A stretch of 64,000 bases of DNA, from positions 558,001-622,000 of the forward strand of contig NZ_JBITDV010000004.1 in the NCBI RefSeq assembly GCF_044454545.1, written 5' to 3'. The stretch's first letter is position 1, and every line of letters begins with the position of its first letter. This document shows, one piece after another, positions 58,998 through 64,000 of the stretch. The stretch is from Cryptosporangium sp044454545 (GTDB lineage: Bacteria; Actinomycetota; Actinomycetes; Mycobacteriales; Cryptosporangiaceae). The notes below the pieces were generated by a model. That model ran no database searches. It was not told the origin of the DNA and saw only the letters and a program-made list of their open reading frames with translations. The position numbers and the translations under genes are program-made.

Positions 58998-60091
58998 AGA
59001 TCGAGCAGGCGGGCGGCCGAGTCGTCGCCGATCGTCAGCGACGCCCGGCGCCGGCCGGCGTCCGCGGCCGCCCGGGCCGCCTCGGTGTCGCTGAGCACCG
59101 CGACGACCGCGCCAGCCAACGCCTCCGGGTCCTCCGGCGGCACGATCCAGCCGGTTCCCGGCGGAACCGCCTCGGCCATCCCGTCGACCGCGGTGACCAC
59201 CAGCGGACGCCCGAGCGCCATCGCCTCCAGCGGCACCAGCGACATGCCCTCCCAGCGCGAAGGGCAGACCACCACGTCCGACGCGTACATCCAGCTCAGC
59301 GCGATCGAACGATCCACCGGGCCGGTGAAGTCGACGCCCTCGGCACCGGCCCGCCGGACCGCAGTCTCCAGCGCCGGGCGGGCCACACCGTCGCCGACCA
59401 GCACGAGCCGGGCTCCCGGCACCGCCGCCCGGACCGCCGGCCAGGCGTCGATCAGCACGTCCTGGCCTTTCTGCCGGGCCAGCCGGGCCGCGCACACCGC
59501 CACCGGCGTCCCTGGGTCGAGGCCGAGTTCCTCCCGCACCGCCGGGCGCGGCCGGGCCCGGACCGGTTCGACCGACGCCGGGAGCACCGCGTTCGGCAGC
59601 ACTTCCATCCGGCCGCGGAGGCCGTGCGCGACCCCGGTGTCCCGCTCCGCCGCGCTGACGCACACGACGACGTCGGTCCAGCGCAGCGCGTACCGCTCCC
59701 AGGCCAGTACGGCCCGGCGCAGCGCCCCGTCCACGGCCTGGAACGACCAGGCGTGCGGGCTGAACACGGTCGGCACCCGCCCGCGCAGCACCGACCGGCC
59801 GATCAGCCCGGCCTTCGCGCAGTGCAGGTGGACGACGTCGGGCCGGACGTCGTCGAGGATGCGCCGGAGCTGCTGGGCCTCGGCGAGCATGCCGGGGCCG
59901 GGACCCCGCACCGCCCGCCAGGTGACCACATCGGCACCCCGCGCACCGGCCAGCGCCGCCAGGCGCCCCCCGGGACACGCGACCGTGACGTGAACGCCGT
60001 GTTTGGCCTGGTACTCGACGTAGTCCCCCACGCAGTGGGCCAACCCGGTGTTCACCGCATGGGACACGTGCAGAACCTGGACGGACGACAC
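58964..60091 (-). CDS. Glycosyltransferase family 4
   Basis: This 375-residue GT-B enzyme adds a sugar to the growing lipid-linked unit. It has VLHVSHAVNTGLAHCVGDYV at the N-terminus, DVVHLHCAKAGLIGR, then AARLARQKGQDVLIDAW and CPSRWEGMSLVPLEAMALGRPLV (EX7E motif region). GTG 60091 has a strong ribosome site, GGAGGG six bases away. The sugar is not identifiable. Confidence 0.92.
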   Translation of the reverse strand: MSSVQVLHVSHAVNTGLAHCVGDYVEYQAKHGVHVTVACPGGRLAALAGARGADVVTWRAVRGPGPGMLAEAQQLRRILDDVRPDVVHLHCAKAGLIGRSVLRGRVPTVFSPHAWSFQAVDGALRRAVLAWERYALRWTDVVVCVSAAERDTGVAHGLRGRMEVLPNAVLPASVEPVRARPRPAVREELGLDPGTPVAVCAARLARQKGQDVLIDAWPAVRAAVPGARLVLVGDGVARPALETAVRRAGAEGVDFTGPVDRSIALSWMYASDVVVCPSRWEGMSLVPLEAMALGRPLVVTAVDGMAEAVPPGTGWIVPPEDPEALAGAVVAVLSDTEAARAAADAGRRRASLTIGDDSAARLLDLYGEVLQLSAL

Positions 60092-60187
60092 TAATAACCC
60101 TCCAGCACACAATGAGGTTCGTTCTTGCCTTTATCAGCGTAAAGAGACTAAAACGACCCAGGCGACCCTGCCGGGAGGACAAAGACC

Positions 60188-62563
60188 ATGGCGCATTCCG
60201 CGATCACCCCGCCGTTGCGAGCTCTGGTCGTGACGCCCAGCGGAGTCCTCGGTGGAGCGGAGTCCTGGCTGCTCGCGATGCTCGACCACACCGAGCGGCT
60301 GCAGCCGTGGGTCGTGATGCTGGCCGACGGCCCGCTGCGAACCGAATTGCTCGACCGGCGTGTCCCGACGATCGTCCGGCCGGTGGGACGCACCGCCTGC
60401 GCCCTCGCGTCCGGGGCGAGGTGGCTGGCCACGACGCTGCGCGAGCTCGACCCGGACGTCGTGGTCGGCAACGGCGTGAAGGCGCAGTGCGTCGTCGCAC
60501 CGGCGGCGCACGCGGTCGGCGTCCCGTCGGTGTGGGTCAAGCACGACTACAGCTACGACCGGCGGCTCGCTCCCTGGCTGGCCAAGGCGTCCGGCCGGGT
60601 CGTGGCGACCGCCGAGGACGTCGCGGCCGGCGCCCGGCGGCCGGACACCGTCGTGATCACCCCGCCGCGGCCGGCCCCGCCGGTCTCCCGCAGCGAGGCG
60701 GTCGAGGTCCTGCGCTCGCTCGACGTGCCCGCGGGCGACCGGTTGCTCCTGGTCATGCCGACGCGGTTCGTGCCGTACAAGGGCGTGGACACCGCGATCC
60801 GGGCGCTCGCGCAGCCGAACGCCGCGGCCTGGGACCTGCTCGCGGTGGGGCCGGACGACCCGACCCGCCCGGGTGAGCGCGAGCGGCTGGCGTCGCTGGC
60901 CGCCGATTGGGGCGTCGCCGGCCGCGTGCACCTGCGCCAGAGCGTCCCCGGAGTAGGCCGGCTACTGGCCGGAGCGGACGCGGTCGCGGTGCTGACCCGC
61001 CCCGACGGCCCCCGCACACCCGGGCGCGAGGGGTTCGGCCTCACCGCCCTGGAAGCGCAGCTCAGCGGCGTGCCCGTGGTGGCTGTGGACGACGGGGGGC
61101 CGGTCGCACGGCGTATCGGACCGCAGCCGTTCGGTGCGGTCAGCCGCGGAGCCGGGCTGCTGGTGCCCCCGGCGGACCCGACCGCGGTCGCGGGCGCACT
61201 GGCCGCGCTCGGCGATCCGGACGTGCGGGAGGCGCTGGGCGCCGAGGGCCGGCGCCGGGTCGCCGACCATCCCGACGCGACGACCCAGTCGGCGCGGTTC
61301 GCCGCGCTGCTGGCCGAGGTGGCACGCCGGCCGGGCGCGGGGCTGGCCGCATCCCCGGCGATCAGCGTGGTCAGCCCGGTGCTGGACGAGGCCCGGCTGA
61401 TCGACGGCCTGATCGGCACGATGGCCGCCCAGCTCGGCCCGGACGACGAGTACGTGCTGGTCGACGGCGGGTCGGTGGACGGCACCGCGGAGCGGATCGC
61501 GGCCTGGGGCGCCGAGGACCGGCGCATCCGGCTGGTGAGGCACGACGGCGGAACGATCGGGTACAGCCGCAACCTCGGCGTGGCGGCCGCCCGGCATCCG
61601 TTCATCGCCTGCACGGACGCGGGCTGCACCCCGTCCGCGAGCTGGCTGAACGGCTTCCGGGCGGCGGCCGCGGAGACCGCGGCCTCGGCCCAGCGGCTGC
61701 GTTCGGACGGCACGACCTACCCGAGCGAACTGCCGATCGAGCTCTACGTCGGGGTGTACTCGGCCGCGGTCCGGCCGAACTCCTGGTTCGAGCCGGCGAT
61801 GGCCGCGATGAACTGGCCCGACCCGGTCGAGCTGCGCCGCCGGACCGCGTTGCGCGCGCTGTACGGGCGGCTGTTCGGGCGCGCGTTCTCGGCGAGCCGG
61901 GTCGACGGCCGGTCGGTCGGGTTCACCCGGGACGTCTGGGCCGCCGCGGGCGGGTTCCCCGAGCACCTGCGGACGGCCGAGGACGAGGCGTTCGGGCGGG
62001 CCGTCCGCGACCTCGGCGCCCGGACCGCGCTGACCCTGGACGCGGCCGTGACCTGGTACCAGCGCGCTTCGGTCGGGGCCGCGTTCACACAGTTCCGCGG
62101 CTACGGGCGGGGCGGAGGCACCGGCGGTTCGGGCTGGCTGCTGCGCCGGGACGCGATCCGGGTCGCCGGGTACGCCGGAGCGGCGGCCGCGGTTCTCCGG
62201 GGTGGGCGGACCGGGCGGGTACTGGCCCTGGCCGGTGCGGCCGGGTACTTCTCGCTGCCGATCGCGCGGGTGGTGCGGCGGCGCCAGTCGCCGCTGGTGG
62301 TGCCGCTGGTGCCGGTCGCCGCACTGGTCAAGGACGGCGCGAAGCTCGTCGGCACGGCCGAGGCGCTGCTGGCCCGTGTACTGGGCCGCCCGCTGGACCC
62401 ACCCGCCCGCACGGCCGGGGGACCGCCTCCGGCCGGGTACCGGCCCCGCCATCGCGCCACCGGCCCGCAGCCGGTCCGGCTCCCGCCGGGCCCCGGTGCC
62501 GCGGCCCGGTACCGCGACCGTATCCCGGCCGGGGTCGGGCGGGTCATCGAGGCCGAACCGTGA
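60188..62563 (+). CDS. Bifunctional glycosyltransferase: GT4 fused to GT2
   Basis: This 791-residue protein joins two transferases. Residues 10-385 are a GT-B GT4 (VTPSGVLGGAESWLLAML, MPTRFVPYKGVDTAIRAL, GREGFGLTALEAQLSGVPVVAVD). Residues 395-690 are a GT-A GT2 (ISVVSPVLDEARLIDGLI, EYVLVDGGSVDGTAERI, ACTDAGCTPSASWL, TAEDEAFGRAVRDLG). A hydrophobic segment or two near 660-720 and a Pro/Arg-rich tail follow. One chain could add two successive sugars. GGGAGGAC supports the start. Its stop overlaps the ligase gene (GTGA). Confidence 0.9.
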   Translation: MAHSAITPPLRALVVTPSGVLGGAESWLLAMLDHTERLQPWVVMLADGPLRTELLDRRVPTIVRPVGRTACALASGARWLATTLRELDPDVVVGNGVKAQCVVAPAAHAVGVPSVWVKHDYSYDRRLAPWLAKASGRVVATAEDVAAGARRPDTVVITPPRPAPPVSRSEAVEVLRSLDVPAGDRLLLVMPTRFVPYKGVDTAIRALAQPNAAAWDLLAVGPDDPTRPGERERLASLAADWGVAGRVHLRQSVPGVGRLLAGADAVAVLTRPDGPRTPGREGFGLTALEAQLSGVPVVAVDDGGPVARRIGPQPFGAVSRGAGLLVPPADPTAVAGALAALGDPDVREALGAEGRRRVADHPDATTQSARFAALLAEVARRPGAGLAASPAISVVSPVLDEARLIDGLIGTMAAQLGPDDEYVLVDGGSVDGTAERIAAWGAEDRRIRLVRHDGGTIGYSRNLGVAAARHPFIACTDAGCTPSASWLNGFRAAAAETAASAQRLRSDGTTYPSELPIELYVGVYSAAVRPNSWFEPAMAAMNWPDPVELRRRTALRALYGRLFGRAFSASRVDGRSVGFTRDVWAAAGGFPEHLRTAEDEAFGRAVRDLGARTALTLDAAVTWYQRASVGAAFTQFRGYGRGGGTGGSGWLLRRDAIRVAGYAGAAAAVLRGGRTGRVLALAGAAGYFSLPIARVVRRRQSPLVVPLVPVAALVKDGAKLVGTAEALLARVLGRPLDPPARTAGGPPPAGYRPRHRATGPQPVRLPPGPGAAARYRDRIPAGVGRVIEAEP

Positions 62564-63948
62564 CTGGACCGTTCCGTCCGCGGCCCGATCACCTGCCGAT
62601 CGCGGCCGTCGCACTGGTGTTCGCCGCTCCGGCGGTCGGCGACCGCCCGATTCCCGGCGGTGGCGGTGACCTGCAGGTCGTCCACGTCGTGTGTGTGGCG
62701 GCGATCGCCGTCACCGGGCTCTGGGTGCTGGCCGGACGGCTACCGGTCTCGTTCCGGCTGTGCGGTCGCGTCGCGCTGGGCCGGCCGGAGATCCGTCCGC
62801 CGCTCTGGTTCGGCGCCGGGCTGGTCGCGGCCGCCGCCGCGTCCACGTCGACGGCCGCGGACCAGGTCCGCGGGCTGAAGGTCACCGCGACCTACGCCGC
62901 CGGATGGCTGGTGCTGCTCTCCGTCCTGCTGGTCGCCACGTCCCCGGGCAAGCTGCGGACGCTCGTCGGCGCCGCGGTCGTGGGATCGCTGGCCGTGACG
63001 CTGCCGATCCTCAGTCAGGCCGAGCGTCTGAAGCCGGTGTACGGCGGCGCGGTCGTGCGCAACCGCGCGCAGTCGATCTTCGCGGACCCCAACCAGTTCG
63101 GGTGCTACGCGGCGCTGATCGTGCTACTGGCGGTCGGGTGGTTCCTCGCGGCCCCGCAGCGGTGGGAACGGGTGCTGGCGGTGGCCGGCGGCTCCGGGGC
63201 GGTGGCGGCACTGGTGCTGTCGCTGAGCCGGGGGGCCTGGCTCGGCACCGCGGCCGGGCTGGTGACCGCGGCGGTCCTGCACCCGGCCGTGCGGAGGGCG
63301 CTGGTAGCGGCGGTGGCGGTCAGCGCGACGCTGCTCGCGGCCGGGCTGCTGGTGTCGCTGACCGCGCCGGCCGAGGTGCGGGGCGGACCGGCGGCCGGGC
63401 TGGTCGAGGTCGTGGTGGACCGGATCGCGGTGATCGACGACCGGGCCGCGAACCCGCACGACGTGCGTCCGATCACCTGGCGGGAGGCCGTACGGCAGTT
63501 CCGGGAGCATCCGGTGCTCGGGAACGGGCCCGGGTCGTTCAGCCGGTTGTCGGCGCAGTCGCCGTCGATCATCCAGTTCGCACCCCGGCTGCACGCCCAC
63601 AACGCGTTGCTGCAGCTCGGTGCCGAGACCGGGGTGGTCGGGCTGGCCGCCGGGCTGGGGTTCGCCGGGAGCTGCGGCCTGGCCGCGCTGGTGACGGCCC
63701 GCCGCCTCCGGCGCACCCTCGACGCCGAGGCGACGGTCGCGGACGCCGGCGCGGGTGACGCCGGGCGCACGCTGGGGCTGGTCGCGGGCGCGGCCGGGGC
63801 GCTGGTCGCGCTGTCGGTGCACCTGATGGTGGACTACCCGATCCGGAACCCGGTGCTGATGATCGCCGCCTGGTCCGTCGCCGGGCTGCTGCTCGCCACC
63901 GGCTCCGCGATCCGCGCGCCGGCCGACGCGGCCCTGGTCCGCGCATGA
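62560..63948 (+). CDS. O-antigen ligase / polymerase-like membrane protein (Wzy_C)
   Basis: This 462-residue protein has about 11-12 membrane helices. A large loop ends in RPITWREAVRQFREHPVLGNGPGSF and HAHNALLQLGAETGVVG, the Wzy_C hallmark with Arg and His of ligases and polymerases. It should polymerize or transfer the lipid-linked units outside the membrane. The GTG start at 62560 overlaps the previous stop, and its own stop overlaps the next gene (ATGA). Confidence 0.9.
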   Translation: MTGPFRPRPDHLPIAAVALVFAAPAVGDRPIPGGGGDLQVVHVVCVAAIAVTGLWVLAGRLPVSFRLCGRVALGRPEIRPPLWFGAGLVAAAAASTSTAADQVRGLKVTATYAAGWLVLLSVLLVATSPGKLRTLVGAAVVGSLAVTLPILSQAERLKPVYGGAVVRNRAQSIFADPNQFGCYAALIVLLAVGWFLAAPQRWERVLAVAGGSGAVAALVLSLSRGAWLGTAAGLVTAAVLHPAVRRALVAAVAVSATLLAAGLLVSLTAPAEVRGGPAAGLVEVVVDRIAVIDDRAANPHDVRPITWREAVRQFREHPVLGNGPGSFSRLSAQSPSIIQFAPRLHAHNALLQLGAETGVVGLAAGLGFAGSCGLAALVTARRLRRTLDAEATVADAGAGDAGRTLGLVAGAAGALVALSVHLMVDYPIRNPVLMIAAWSVAGLLLATGSAIRAPADAALVRA

Positions 63949-64000
63949 CCGCGACCCCTACCCGGCCGCCCGGGGAACGCAGCGCGGATCTGCGGGGGAT
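63945..64000 (+). CDS. Start of a further gene, cut by the window end
   Basis: An ATG at 63945 overlaps the ligase stop (ATGA), and the frame is open to the window end, giving MTATPTRPPGERSADLRG. That is too short for a family. By its coupling it should belong to the polysaccharide locus. Confidence 0.6.
   Translation, partial: MTATPTRPPGERSADLRG

Noticed and set aside
61..63990. CRISPR arrays, insertion sequences, integrases or transposases
   Set aside because: No regular spaced repeats and no transposase or recombinase motifs were seen on either strand; the tRNA fragment is the only hint of an integrated element.

Overview
The window is high-GC DNA with many GTG starts and stop/start overlaps (GTGA, ATGA). 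The gene order mfd, mazG plus a SurA-like lipoprotein, eno, a DivIC/FtsB-like gene, a DUF501 gene and ppx is the one known from Mycobacterium and Streptomyces. The source is therefore an actinomycete. A Cryptosporangium or Frankia-type genus is a guess; nothing here fixes it.

Layout. 1-5.1 kb: tail of a frameshifted ArsB/NhaD transporter, a two-gene ABC-2 exporter, and a YCII/DGPF protein overlapped by an ECF42-type sigma factor. 5.2-5.8 kb: remains of an aminoglycoside-phosphotransferase-like gene. 5.8-10.5 kb (minus): five overlapping genes, ABC ATPase, exported serine hydrolase, permease, histidine kinase and response regulator, with a damaged PadR gene divergent. 10.9-15.2 kb: accessory stretch with a tRNA-Lys 3' fragment, an XRE regulator, a hexapeptide acyltransferase, an acyl-CoA dehydrogenase broken by an in-frame TAG, and an intact tRNA-Leu(TAA). 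15.3-19.7 kb: type II NADH dehydrogenase, family 5 uracil-DNA glycosylase, a 640-bp low-complexity spacer, a dienelactone-hydrolase-like protein without its usual catalytic residues, and a hypothetical protein. 19.7-23.1 kb: ppx, DUF501, ftsB-like and eno in one overlapping run. 23.2-30.5 kb: DUF885 protein, Uma2-like fragment, two PAS histidine kinases (one apparently without a working ATPase domain), a response regulator and a secreted zinc protease. 30.9-32.5 kb: mazG and the SurA-like lipoprotein.

32.6-45 kb: a block separating mazG from mfd. It has two Ser/Thr kinases (one fused to FHA-like and EccC/FtsK-like segments), a CPA2 antiporter, a two-TM protein with a degenerate TraD-like P-loop, and a three-gene operon of FAD oxidoreductase, four-TM protein and zinc-ribbon/FHA protein. 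I read it as one phosphorylation-linked membrane system and the best candidate for something undescribed. Its two convergent junctions carry long inverted repeats.

45.1-53.8 kb: mfd, an ABC-2-like membrane protein, ppc and an aldo/keto reductase. 53.8-64.0 kb: an exopolysaccharide locus with two short Wzz-like proteins, an exported propeller-like protein, a polyprenyl-phosphate sugar transferase, a small-molecule kinase, a GT4 enzyme, a GT4-GT2 fusion and an O-antigen-ligase-like protein, continuing past the window. Two of its promoter regions share the octamer GTTTGACT.
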